From Scilla litardierei (taxonomy: Eukaryota; Streptophyta; Magnoliopsida; Asparagales; Asparagaceae), in assembly GCA_030789695.1 (NCBI GenBank), contig CM061139.1, forward strand, positions 109,280,837 through 109,344,836: a stretch of 64,000 nt of DNA, in the 5' to 3' direction. The position numbers and the translations under genes are program-made. The notes below the pieces were generated by a model. The model ran no database searches. It had not been told where the DNA came from and worked only from the letters and a program-made list of their open reading frames with translations. Shown piece after piece: positions 45,707 to 55,830 of this stretch. The first letter of the stretch is position 1. Every line of letters begins with the position of its first letter.

Positions 45707-45960
45707 AGGGTTTTTCTCATATTAGTCCCTTAAATTATGTGTATTTTGATATTAGTCCCTTAAATCTTTGTAATTTGAATTTAGTCCCTTAAATGTTTAA
45801 TGTTAACCTAAATAGTCCCTTTTGTTAACCTAAATAGTCCCTTAAATATTTAATGTTTAACCTAAATAGTCCCTTTAAGGGAGTAAATTCAAATTAAAAA
45901 GATTTAAGGGACTAATATCAAAATACACATAATTTAAGGGACTAATATGAGAAAAACCCT
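45707..45960. repeat. Foldback element (TTAGTCCCTTAAAT type), 254 bp
   Basis: The arms AGGGTTTTTCTCATATTAGT (from 45707) and ACTAATATGAGAAAAACCCT (to 45960) are perfect inverted repeats, and the match continues through ATTATGTGTATTTTGATATT. Each arm has several TAGTCCCTTAAA units. It has no coding content. Confidence 0.92.
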
Positions 45961-47219
45961 ATTTTTAATGAGTTTTAGCGGCTTAGAACCACAGCAAGTT
46001 TCTGCAGCGGCTTCCGCAACCGCAAGTGAAAAAACAAGGGCAAAATTAAAAGGCCAAAAGGAGAAAGGCGATAGAGAAGAGAAAGAAGATCTATGGATTG
46101 CGATCTCTTATCTCCCTCTTTCGCTTCCTCTTTCCTCCATCCCAGTTCACGGCGCTGCTCGACTTTTTGGCGTCCATGGATTGCGATCGACCCCGTCCAT
46201 ATTCGCCGCCGGCATCGGTTGCATCTCGTCGATGTCGGAAAAATCAGGTGCAATCTCTTATTTCTTAATGTTTATATTTATATATCCTCCATGTAACTCC
46301 TAGATAAAACCCTTTACTATCTCAGTCATTTTGTAATTTATGTTGGGTAATGCTGATAGAAGTAGTACGAAATTGAAAGTTATCTGGAAGAAGGCAAAGT
46401 TCAATGTCCACATATCTCTTTCAAATACCACGCAGTTCTGGTCTAAAGTTGCCTCTGTCTTGAATTAGAACGATATTGCCCCTGTTTGATCCTGAAAAGT
46501 AACTGAAATTAGAATTTGTTTGGTAAAAAAGAAGCGAGATTCACAATACCTATGGAACAATGTGTAAGACTCATGCTGTTCAGGTGATGAACAAAAAATC
46601 TAAAAAATAAAAATAAACATTTTACGCACATGTAGACTCAGTTGTATATACCGTAGATTTACTTTATCACAAGACTAATTTTTGCTAAATGTGTAGCGAA
46701 TAGCCTTGCTTCTATTTCTAGTATAGACTGAACTCTCCTTAGCCATGCCAATTAAGAGTTTTCCTTCCATTTTATGGACATATCAAGGATTCATACAAAA
46801 CCCTTGCTGATACTTATTGGCATGTGATCCACCGATTGCTTTTGAATTTTTCTGTTTATATATGGATGGAATTGGTTTCATCTTGCTATTTTAATTAAGG
46901 AGGCTCCTATAGACTTTTGCAAATTGCAATTTTCTCTAACTTCTATTTATGGTTTGTACTGCCATGGCCAGGTTTATTGCTTGTTAGTCTCGCTTCTTAC
47001 ATGGTTCTCATCTGTTTATTCCGTCTAACTTTCATAAGCTGTGTATAAGTGCATGGTTATCATGAAAAACTAGGATAATACTTATATATAATCTTCAGTT
47101 TCTTGCATGCATAGAAGAAGTAGCGTGAATTTTTTGACCCTGACATCCCGAGAATGGCTAAACTAGATATTTAGAAGATGTCATTGTCTCATGAAGTTCC
47201 GCTTGCTAATTAAAACTTC
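45961..47219. other. CACTA internal sequence without recognised gene
   Basis: It begins with one more subterminal motif (TAGCGGCTTAGAACC) and a GC-rich stretch at 46090-46240 that reads like a 5' untranslated region or first exon (CGATCGACCCCGTCC, TCGTCGATGTCGGAAAA followed by a possible donor). The rest is intron-like AT-rich DNA. It may be upstream parts of the captured gene at 47226. Confidence 0.4.
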
Positions 47220-47225
47220 TTGAAG

Positions 47226-47768
47226 TCAGGTGGTATAGAAAAGCTTATCATGATGGACATGTCATTTGACATGGTTAAGCATTTAAAGGATACAGATATC
47301 CTAAGTAAAAATGCAGAGACTTCATATATGGTTGGAGATGAAGAATTTCCTGTAAAAGAAAGCTGTGTATATTTTACCATCTTACTGCATTTACATGTTC
47401 AAAATATGCAGGCAGACTTTGGTAGTGTAACCATGCTGATACTTCATAATGCGAAAAATTGTGCTTGTTAACCACAATTATTTTTGCCTTTCTAAAGTTC
47501 CTTTGAATTGGTAATACGTTGTTTGGGGCTTCATTGGACAAATGATCTTCCATGAGCAATCATACATGTATTTTTTTTCCACCAGTGACGTATAGACTTC
47601 ATCGTCATCTGTTTTTAGGTCTTTTCATTCATTATCAAACTTGTAGGTTGTATATTTTATTCTTACAACAATGTATAAATGTTGTGCCCTTTTTGATAGG
47701 CTCAATTGGCATTAAGGCCTGTGGACTGTTTCTTGCTGCTATCCTTGGTGGAAAAACTTTAAAGTTGG
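47226..47768 (+). pseudogene. Captured fragment of an NDUFAF5-like methyltransferase-fold gene
   Basis: The first exon piece reads [20 protein letters not shown] and [16 protein letters not shown] (47226-47364). The second (about 47700-47768) reads QLALRP and, one frame over, GLFLAAILGGKTLK. As recalled, these match consecutive regions of the plant homologue of complex I assembly factor NDUFAF5 (Arabidopsis At1g22800 type), a SAM-methyltransferase-fold protein of mitochondria. A one-base loss between RP and GL, and missing flanking exons, make it non-functional. The fragment keeps intron-like spacing, so it was captured as genomic DNA. Confidence 0.75.
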
Positions 47769-49126
47769 TATCGTCTATTTTTAATCTAGTACAGTTAAAT
47801 ATTTTATAGCCATTGCATAATTCCTTTTCTATGTATCGTTAATATTTAGAATGTCTAATTACTTTTCTGACATTTCGGTGGCTTTACCTGTTGTTTTTCT
47901 TGCTAGAGAGCTGAGGATAGCGTAACATCAGAGAAGACAACTTATATTGGCGTTCGAAAGGCTGAATCAAACTCCATGATATTCATAATCTGCATAACAA
48001 ACATATACATAAAATGGCATGGGTAGCATAGTAAGTCAAACTCATACCAGTTAAATCTGAAAGTAGATTAGTAGTTTGCATACCTTCACTGTTTTCATTT
48101 TCTTTAAAGCATTCTTGAATTTACAAAGCCAAATATTTTCAAGGCGGCATATAATTTCTATCTAGATTTAGTCATTTGATTCTTTTCTAAGTCCTCATGT
48201 TTGATTTTCATTAAACAACTAATGAAACGAACTCATTCCATCTTTCTTTAACGTTTTATATGATGGTCCATTCTCAATATATTTAATATATCTGTCTCTT
48301 CTTCGGTTCCCACATTTTATCAATCTTATATATAAAGTCCTTTTCTCTTTGCCAACTTCTTACATAAATTATAGGGAAACTTTAAAATAGCCGCAGAAAC
48401 TTGTGCACAATTTCCATCTTTGTTAAATTATTGTTTTCAAAAATTCCACTATCAGTACACTCTTGGTAATCATGATAAGATACTGGTTTTGTGCTACTCT
48501 TGCTTCCTTATTATAGCCCTTAGTCATTTTAGATGACTGTTATTTACCCTTTTGTGTGTGCTAATTTCTTTGTATGAATAGGCATCTTTAAGATGCCACT
48601 TGCAAAAAAAGATATTAGGACAGCTTAATGATTATTCCAAAAGAATATGCATATATGCATTTTGATTCTCTCAAGGTGCTTCAAATCATCATGATGCTTG
48701 GACTAAGGTATCGTGTGGATGTTCACGCATCTTGCGAATATTTCATTCATTATTTTCATCATGGCTTTCCTAGTGACCGATATCTCCAATCCTTGCCTCC
48801 TTTCAAATTCTTGGATCCTGCATGTTAAAACTTCTATTTCTGAATTCTCACAATAGGAAATTCTCTTATATATTTATCTATATTATAATATCACAGTGGG
48901 TTTCCACTGAGATTTTTCTCAAAAGGGGGGGGGGAGGGATTAAATAATTCAAATATATATGAGCCTTGTTGTTGTATATGAAACATCATGCCATACGATA
49001 ATGACTATTTCTAGTCATACCTTATCCCCATTTAACATATAACATTTTTTTTTTCAATTCTACACTGTTTTGCACAATCCCACAAGTATCTTGTTAAAAA
49101 TGAATGAATAATTAATTACTGTTCAT
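47769..49126. other. CACTA internal AT-rich sequence, no recognised gene
   Basis: Intron-like DNA. A short possible exon near 47908-47960 (RAEDSVTSEKTTYIGVRKAES) and an open stretch at 48628-48828 (SLKVLQIIMMLGLRYRVDVH) were not recognised as any family. Confidence 0.35.
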
Positions 49127-50090
49127 GTTAGAGAAGCTCTCGTCGTTATCATTATCCTTGTAATCTATTTTTTATGTTTGATTATAGTTTGGTAAGGTAG
49201 AATTTTAAATTCTTTATAATAGTAAATTTTGTTCATGTTTCTGATTCTTTTTTACACCTAAATTGGAACTTGTGAAGCCATGAGCAAATAAATGTTAATA
49301 TGGGAAAAAAGTAAACATTTCAAACCTTGTAATCTCTTATAATGTAGGCTCTTGCTTTTATAGTTCTGTTCTTTATTATTCTTAATGTGTAATTATGAAA
49401 TGCATTTGTTGATCTCTGTTTTATGTGTGCTCACAATGGTATTATAGTTGTATTATAGTTGTATCAGATAAATTGTAGTGTTTGTCATAGTAACTCTGAA
49501 AAAATGCTTGCTTGTAGCCAGCAGCAATCAAGTTGAAATCTATGGGTGATGATAGTACATTGATACCGTCTAAAACAAGTCTTACGACTATAAAAGGAAT
49601 ACATGGATTTCAACTATTCACATTAGAGAAGCTCTTGTCATTATCATCATCATTGTAATCTATTTTTTATGTTCGATTATAGTTTGGTAAGGTAGAATTT
49701 TACATTCTTTACAGTAGTAAATTTGGTTCATGTTTTTGATTCTTTTTTACACCTAAATTGGAACTTGTGATGCCACGAGCAAAAATGTTAATATGGGAAA
49801 GAAGCAAACTTTTCAAACCTTGTAATCTCTTATAATGTATGTTCTTGCTTTTATAGTTTTGTTCTTTATTAGTCTTAATGTGTAATTATGAAATGCATTT
49901 GTTGATCTCTGTTTTATGTGTGCACATAGTTGTATTGTAGTTGTATCATATAAATTGTAGTGTTTGTAATAGTAACTCTGAAAAAATGCTTTCTTCCAGC
50001 CAGCATCAATCAAGTTTAAATCTATGGGTGCTGATATTACATCGATCCCTTCTAAACAAGTCTTACGGCCCTAAAAGGTATACATAGCAT
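49127..50090. repeat. Tandem duplication of about 490 bp inside the CACTA element
   Basis: TTAGAGAAGCTCT.GTC.TTATCAT occurs near 49128 and 49622, and the blocks after it run parallel (GATTATAGTTTGGTAAGGTA, TGAAATGCATTTGTTGATCT, CTGAAAAAATGCTT, AATCTATGGGTG). The copies differ by substitutions and small gaps, so the duplication is not recent. Confidence 0.88.
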
Positions 50091-51036
50091 GCACCTCACC
50101 TACCAGGCACCATATGCAGTTGAGAGTAATCTTAGCTGGGACAATTGAAAAATGGGTATAAAGCAACATTTAAGGAATATAACTGAGGAATATAACTAAG
50201 GAATTTTTTATTAGATATTTTCCTTATTCTTTTTCTTGTTACACGTTTCTTTTATAGCACATTTTTCTTTAACTTGGTGATCTTTTATGCAACTTCTAGT
50301 CTTAAAGATCATTTACTTTGCAAGACAAAACAAGACATGTGCTGATCAGTCCATTTGATTATGAATTATTATTCTAGCTAGTTTTTATTTTTTAAAGGGT
50401 GTTGACGAAAATTTCCATTCCTTGACGTATGTCTCTTTTCATTCATTCTTCTTCTTGTTTTTTTTTTCTTTTTTTGAAAATTGTGTTTTAGTTTGTGAAA
50501 CTCCAATGAGACTATTTTACTTTGCAATCATTCAGGGGGCATTATATTCAAGTGCAACTTCTTTTTTGCATTCATGATATGTGATCAGGTTGGTTTCTTG
50601 GCAGTTTCACCAAGTAAAAGCAGCTAGTAGTTTAGAAATAAGTTTCAGTACCAATCTTAAGTGCATGACTATTTCTTTTTGGTTTCTTATCGCCATTAAC
50701 AAACTCATAGTAGTCTCAATTGTCGTATTTACCATGTCATATATATGTAGAAGTATGTGATGAAGTACAAAATTTCAAACGAATCCGATTCCATTTGGCC
50801 CTCGATCAAGCCATTGCAATATATACATATATTTAACGGTTTCAGAACAATAGAACTTTTGCAATGGCTTGATCAAGGGTCAAATCTTCTAGGGTGCACC
50901 CCAAATTTTGTATTTTGGGGTTTTAGAATGAGTACAACAAATCCAACTGAACATATTTTTAAAAAATGAATAAAATTTGGGGTTTTGAGGTAGACCGCAC
51001 CAAGTGCATGGTGAGGTCCAGCCTCAATAGAAAAGT

Positions 51037-51038
<2 letters not shown>
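50091..51038. other. CACTA internal sequence with a small inverted repeat
   Basis: No gene recognised. CTCGATCAAGCCATTGCAA (50800-50818) and its inverse TTGCAATGGCTTGATCAAG (50860-50878) form a hairpin of about 80 bp. Confidence 0.5.

Positions 51039-51085
<47 letters not shown>
51039..51085. repeat. TG dinucleotide microsatellite
   Basis: 47 bp of uninterrupted TG repeat, ending just before the MITE at 51093. Confidence 0.98.
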
Positions 51086-51089
<4 letters not shown>

Positions 51090-51092
51090 TAA

Positions 51093-51243
51093 TGTAGAGC
51101 AGGTGGCACCTGATCCAATGGATCAGGTGCAATACACAAAAAGGTGGGACCCAGCGAGTACAAGCTCATGTGGGGGCTTGTACTTCCCACCTTTTTTGTG
51201 TCTTAGCACATGATCCATTGGATCAGGTGCCACCTTTTCTACA
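51093..51243. mobile_element. Small MITE with long inverted repeats and TTAA flanks
   Basis: 151 bp. TGTAGAGCAGGTGGCACC at the left and the inverse of TGTAGAAAAGGTGGCACC at the right; the pairing continues through CTGATCCAATGGATCA and CACAAAAAGGTGGGA to a loop near 51165. TTAA occurs on both sides (51089-51092 and 51244-51247). A partial relative may lie near 18633-18655. Confidence 0.8.
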
Positions 51244-51311
51244 TTAAATTCACCTTATATATATATATGTATATATATATATGTATGTGTGTGTATGTGT
51301 ATATATATATG

Positions 51312-51423
51312 ATATGAGTGGTCGAAGGAGAGTGGTCATGGATCATGGGACTAAGAATAAGCTGCATATATGAGTGGTCGAAGGAGAGTGGTCATGGATC
51401 ATGGGACTAAGAATAAGCTGCAT
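51312..51423. repeat. 56-bp perfect tandem duplication
   Basis: TGAGTGGTCGAAGGAGAGTG occurs at 51315 and 51371, and the copies are identical through AAGAATAAGCTGCAT, so this duplication is recent. Confidence 0.95.
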
Positions 51424-51542
51424 GTCAAAAATGAGGTTCTCTTGTCGAAATACATTTTTCTCCTCCGTTTTTACTCTCCTTGAGTATTGTTTTTAAATTC
51501 ATGTCCCAACAAACTAATGAATTCTCTTACTTCAATTAACAG

Positions 51543-51648
51543 GAGAAGTTTATTGCAAACGTTTTTTGTTGGCTTCTAGGAAATGGATCCCTTTTCGCAT
51601 GGAATAGCATGTTGACAATTGAGGATTACTATGTAAAACATCTTTCCG
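51543..51648 (+). pseudogene. Captured exon of an equilibrative nucleoside transporter-like gene
   Basis: Translation gives CWLLGNGSLFAWNSMLTIED within a 35-codon block. As recalled, this corresponds to the first transmembrane helix of plant ENT-family nucleoside transporters (pattern GxGxLFxWNSMLT, then DYY). It is bounded by a pyrimidine-rich acceptor ending AACAG and a donor CCG-GTATGTG, so a whole exon was kept. Later segments (AYDPFIVVLM near 52056; about 52182-52262) have exon-like borders but were not identified. It is isolated from the rest of a gene and cannot be functional. Confidence 0.65.
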
Positions 51649-52844
51649 GTATGTGCATATACATCTTTCTGGTATGACATCAAGGGTGATGTTTGTTTAT
51701 ATGGTTGTTGCTTACGTGAATCTCATTCTAATAAGCTCTATACCCATTTTATGTGTCAGAAATTTGCGTCAAATCTGCTTATAAGCAATCATTGTATATG
51801 GTGCCTCAACTTCAAAAGAATTTGTGTTAAATCTGTTTATAGTACATAGACCCCTCAACTTTAGAAGAATCTAACAATTGAAAAGGTCAAAGATTGCTAT
51901 TTCAGTAAGTTGTAAAATGCGCAACATTTTAAGTAGAATTGTTCTTTTGCTTGCTAGAAAAGACTTTCTTCTATCTGCTGCAAATTTTTGAACATAAAGT
52001 GACTTACTAGCACACTTTTACATGCATTGAAAAATATGGCAGCAGAGGCCAGCATGCCTACGACCCATTCATTGTTGTCTTGATGGTATGTCGTGGAGAT
52101 TATTTGTTTCTATAATTTTACAGTATTCACCATACTTTTATGGGGGAGAGATTGAATTTCACATGTTTCTTTATATTTTAGGTAACCGGAACTTTGCAGA
52201 AACTGTTGCCAACGTATTGACTTCACTGCCTTTCGTTGTTCTTGGTTTCAGGCACCAAGGCAAGTCCTCTTTCAATTGCGTAAATCGACTGAATAACATT
52301 CTTTTCTCGGAAGTACTGAGAACCCGTGACAAAGAAAACTGACAAAATGAATTTCAACATTGCAGAAAAAATTTAAATACCACACTTTATGCTAATTCAT
52401 TGATTGCTGTGGGGTTGCCTCAAGCTTATACCATTCATTCAAAGGGCAGGCCAGAAAATTTTTGAGCTGGGTGGACTGTACAATGATGATAGCTGCAACT
52501 ACACGTAGAGCCTTTATGAGAACTCAGATGATATATTGTTCATTTTTCAATGAATTCCCTTTTAGCAGTATTGTTATTTTCCCTACATGTTTTCCTTTGT
52601 CACGATATACATGTTGATTTTTTTCCTTGAAAAAGAGAGTTGTGGTACTGCAGTCTAATTCATTGTTTAAAATAAACGTTCTTCTTAATAATGCTGACAT
52701 CAATATCAGATGTGCCATAATCTTGGCAGTGTCTTCAACATTTATTTTTCCATTTCAGCTTATTATGGTTTCAGCTTTGCACACTGACTAATGAAGTATT
52801 CACTTTGGGTACCCAGAACAATTTTTTTAAAAAAATTATATGAC
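51649..52844. other. CACTA internal sequence, possible further captured exons
   Basis: A frame ending GATG-GTATGT near 52085 and one starting after TTTTAG near 52182 look like exon edges, but the peptides (AYDPFIVVLM; NFAETVANVLTSLPFVVLGF) were not assigned to a family. The remainder is AT-rich and intron-like. Confidence 0.35.
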
Positions 52845-53218
52845 TGTGCTGGCGGTTCCAACCCGCCAGCAAATTAATTTTATTAAATTATTTGACAACG
52901 TGATGGCGGTTCTTAACTGCCAGCAAATCATATATTTTTAAATTATTTGACAGCTTTTGGCGGTTCTTAACCGCTAGGAACAACTTTTATTTTCATTATT
53001 TTTTCGCAATAAAAAACTGTTAGAAATTGCCTTTGTGTCGGTTCGAAACCGCTAAAACACAAGGTTTCTGGCGATTCTGTTTTAGCGGTTCATAACCGCC
53101 ATAAATCAAGTTTCTCACCGCCCTTTTTGTAGCGGTTTGTTGAACCGCTTGAAATCTTGCGTGTGGCGGTTACAAACCGCCAAAAACTCATTTTTGAACC
53201 GCTAAAAACACTTGCTTT
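52845..53218. repeat. Right subterminal repeats of the CACTA element
   Basis: About eight units such as GGCGGTTCCAACCCGCC, GGCGGTTCTTAACTGCC, AGCGGTTCATAACCGCC and GGCGGTTACAAACCGCC, each a short palindrome, spaced 40-60 bp, up to the terminal repeat. Confidence 0.88.
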
Positions 53219-53228
53219 TGTTGTAGTG

Positions 53229-54685
53229 ATAATTTAATGATATTTTAGTTTCTCCCGGTAGTTCCTCTGCAGTGGATTCCGGGAGGGGAGAGGGTATGGA
53301 CACGAGCTCATTTCTCTGTGGGGGTATCATCCATAGGTCTCCGGATATTTTTCTTTTTCTTGGATTTTTATCCTTGGAGACTGGTGGTCTGCTTCTTTTC
53401 TGTTGAGGTGCAGCCACTTCTGCTGTTGGTGGATTGCATCGATCCTAGCTGGAGTATTTGCAGTAGGGATGTGTGATCTGACAATCTTCTGGTTGTCAGT
53501 AAACGAATCCGTTAATCTATGAACTGTGTTCTGGATGTGTAAGATTTTCAGGATCTCATCATCACATTGTTTTGTTACTGGATCGTAGTGGATCAGACTT
53601 TTTGTATCCCACGTTAACATTTGCTTCGCGCTAGACTTTTCAATGTCTAGGCCCATTTTGGGGAAATAAGTCTCATCAAAGTCACAGTCTTCAAGACGTG
53701 CCTTAAAAGCGTCCCCCGTTTGGGGTTCTAGGTATCTTATAATGGAGGGTGAGTCAAACCCTACATAAATACCTAGGCCACGTTGATGGCCCATCTTGGT
53801 CCTCTGGGGTGGTGCAATGGGGATATAAACTGCGCAGCTGAAGATTCTCAAGTGAGAAATGTTCGGCGGCGTTCCATATGCAAGTTGCATTGGAGATAGA
53901 CTCTGACCTCCCGAGGGTCTTATTCTTATTAATGATGCATCATGCAGAATTGCATGTCCCCATGCATCCACCGGCAACTGGGATTTCATTAGCAATGGAC
54001 GTGCAATCCATTGGAGTCTTTTAATTAGCGACTCAGCTAACCCGTTCTGGGTGTGAACATGCGGCACCGGATGTTCAATTTCTATTCCCGTTGCCAGGCA
54101 ATATTCTTGAAATGACTGAGAGGTAAATTCCTCCGCATTATCCAGACGTATTTTCTTAATTTGGTTGTCTGGAAAATGCTCCTGCAACTTTATTATTTGT
54201 GCCAAAAGCTTTGGAAAAGCTAAGTTGCGGGTTGAAAGTAGACACACATACGAGTGTTTCGAAGATGCATCAATCAGTACCATAAAGTACCGAAAGGGCC
54301 CATTAGGGGGGTGGATAGGTCCACATATGTCTCCGTGTATTCTTTCGAGGAAGCTAGGAGACTCGATATCCACTTTAAGTGGTGATGGCCTTGTTATTAA
54401 TTTTCCCTTGAAGCAGGGTACACAAGGGAATTCTCCCTTCTGAAGAATCTTCTGGTTCTTCAGGTTTTGCCCGTGAGATTGTGATAAGATGCGGTGCATC
54501 ATCACAGATCTGGGGTGGCCAACTCTATCGTGCCAAAGTAAGAATTTGGCTGATGTCAGGCACTTCAGGTGCTCCGTCAGGTTTGCTTCCTCTCTCCGAA
54601 TTTTTGTATGGTAGAGGCCCGATGAAAGGCTCTCAAAACGTTTAAGTATGGTTTTAACTCTATTTTCTTGAGACGTTACATACAA
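53229..54685 (-). pseudogene. Copia A3 integrase
   Basis: Open for 452 codons (54685 to 53327). The N-terminal zinc-binding HHCC motif is complete (LLWHDRVGHPRSVMMHRILS ... CVPCFKGKL). The catalytic triad is present: D in IHGDICGPIHPP, D in IRLDNAEEFTSQ and E in NGLAESLIKRLQ. The C-terminal copia signature LGIYVGFDSPSIIRYLEPQT follows, then a linker rich in K and Q. It would insert the cDNA into the genome. Beyond 53327 the linker is out of frame, and the CACTA element separates it from the RT. Confidence 0.9.
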
Positions 54686-54689
54686 TAAT

Positions 54690-54977
54690 TCATTTTTTTA
54701 CATTTGTTATTTCCAAGTGGAATCCGTTAAGACGGATATCTTTGAAACTTAGTAAGTTTCTCTTGGAATTCCGAGAGTAAAGTGCATCTTTAATTTTTAT
54801 TTCTGTTCCATTGGGGAGCAACAAGGTTGCATTCCCAGAACCTTCAATTATGTCCAATGGCCCTGAAATTGTATTTACAGGGCTCTTATACGGAGTAATG
54901 CTATGAAAATAGCATTTGTGCTGAAGGATCGTATGTGTCGACGCACTGTCTACCAAGCAGTCATGAGAGCATCCCAT
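54690..54977 (-). pseudogene. Copia A3 protease region
   Basis: 95 open codons containing the aspartic protease active site as LVDSASTHTI, compared with the family's usual DSGAS/T; the glycine appears to be missing. Downstream are GPLDIIEGSGNATLLLPNGT and SFKDIRLNGFHLE, typical of copia. A stop lies just before the integrase frame. It would process Gag-Pol. Confidence 0.82.
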
Positions 54978-55110
54978 CTAAAAAGATGAGTAAACATTTG
55001 CATTCAGAAAAACTAAATTTTATTCAACAGAAGTCAAATTACATAAAAGCTCTCATAAAATAGATTGTTCTTGAAATAAAATGATAAAATGCTAAGATAA
55101 ATGTAGCAGG

Positions 55111-55830
55111 CTAATCAAGCATATCATCTGACTCGAAGTCTTTTGATGTGAACTTGACTGCATTGTTCGCAACCACCAGGTTTGATTCAGCATTCTTTTT
55201 CTTGCTTTGTTTATAAAGCTCCTGGAGATGCACTGGGGTCCTGCACACTCTGGACCAGTGGCCTTTCATGCCACAGCTGTGGCACTGGTCTTCCCAATCC
55301 CTCTTGGGTGGGGTGCATCATTTTTCTTGTTGTCATTCATGCGCCAGGTTAACTTGCGCTTCTCTTCATTCTTTCGCTGCTGCTGTGCTTGGCCCTTGGA
55401 TTTTTCTGTTGTCCCCCTTTCTGTGGTCTTTCTTTTCTTTTATTATCTCTCTTCTTTTTGAAGGAAGAAGAGTGGTGAGCTTCAGGTAGAGGGGCAGTGT
55501 CAGGAGGGCGCATATTGTGAGTGTCGAGGAGAAGCTCCCTGTTTTGCTCGGCCATGAGTAAACATGACAACAGCTCTGAATACTTGGTGAACTTGCGTTC
55601 ACGGTATTGCTGCATGAGTATCGCATCTTTTTCGTGGAAAGACGTATACGTCTTTTCCAGCATGCGATCTTCTGAGACTTTCTCACCACACAACTTCAGG
55701 CGTGAGGTGATGCTAAAGAGTGCTGAGTTGTACTTAGCAATGAGTCTCAGGTTCTCCCACTCATATCTCGCCCTTGGGAGTATAACATCTCTCTGATGTT
55801 TATACCTATCCTCAAGGGCGGTCCATAGCT
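55111..55830 (-). pseudogene. Copia A3 gag, 3' two-thirds
   Basis: The visible part starts inside gag at 55830, where the Sirevirus interrupts it, in a region equal to about 21535 of A1. It includes MCGEKVSEDRMLEKTYTSFH, ILMQQYRERKFTKYSELLSC, a zinc knuckle CHSCGMKGHWSRVC with all ligands, and the end DDMLD before the stop at 55111. There is a frame break near 55349. The 5' part was lost with the deletion at 62296. Confidence 0.85.

Larger units (their letters stand above)
45439..53228. mobile_element. Non-autonomous CACTA (CMC/EnSpm) element carrying host gene fragments, 7790 bp
   Basis: The ends are CACTACAATAGAAG and its inverted match CTTTTGTTGTAGTG, and the flanks carry the 3-bp duplication ATA (45436-45438 and 53229-53231), as expected for this superfamily. 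Many copies of short AGCGGTT/AACCGCT palindromes sit near both ends, the usual transposase-binding layout. No transposase similarity was seen. Inside are fragments that look like exons and introns of at least two host genes, a foldback element, a MITE and tandem duplications. It sits between the integrase and RT regions of copia A3. Confidence 0.92.
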
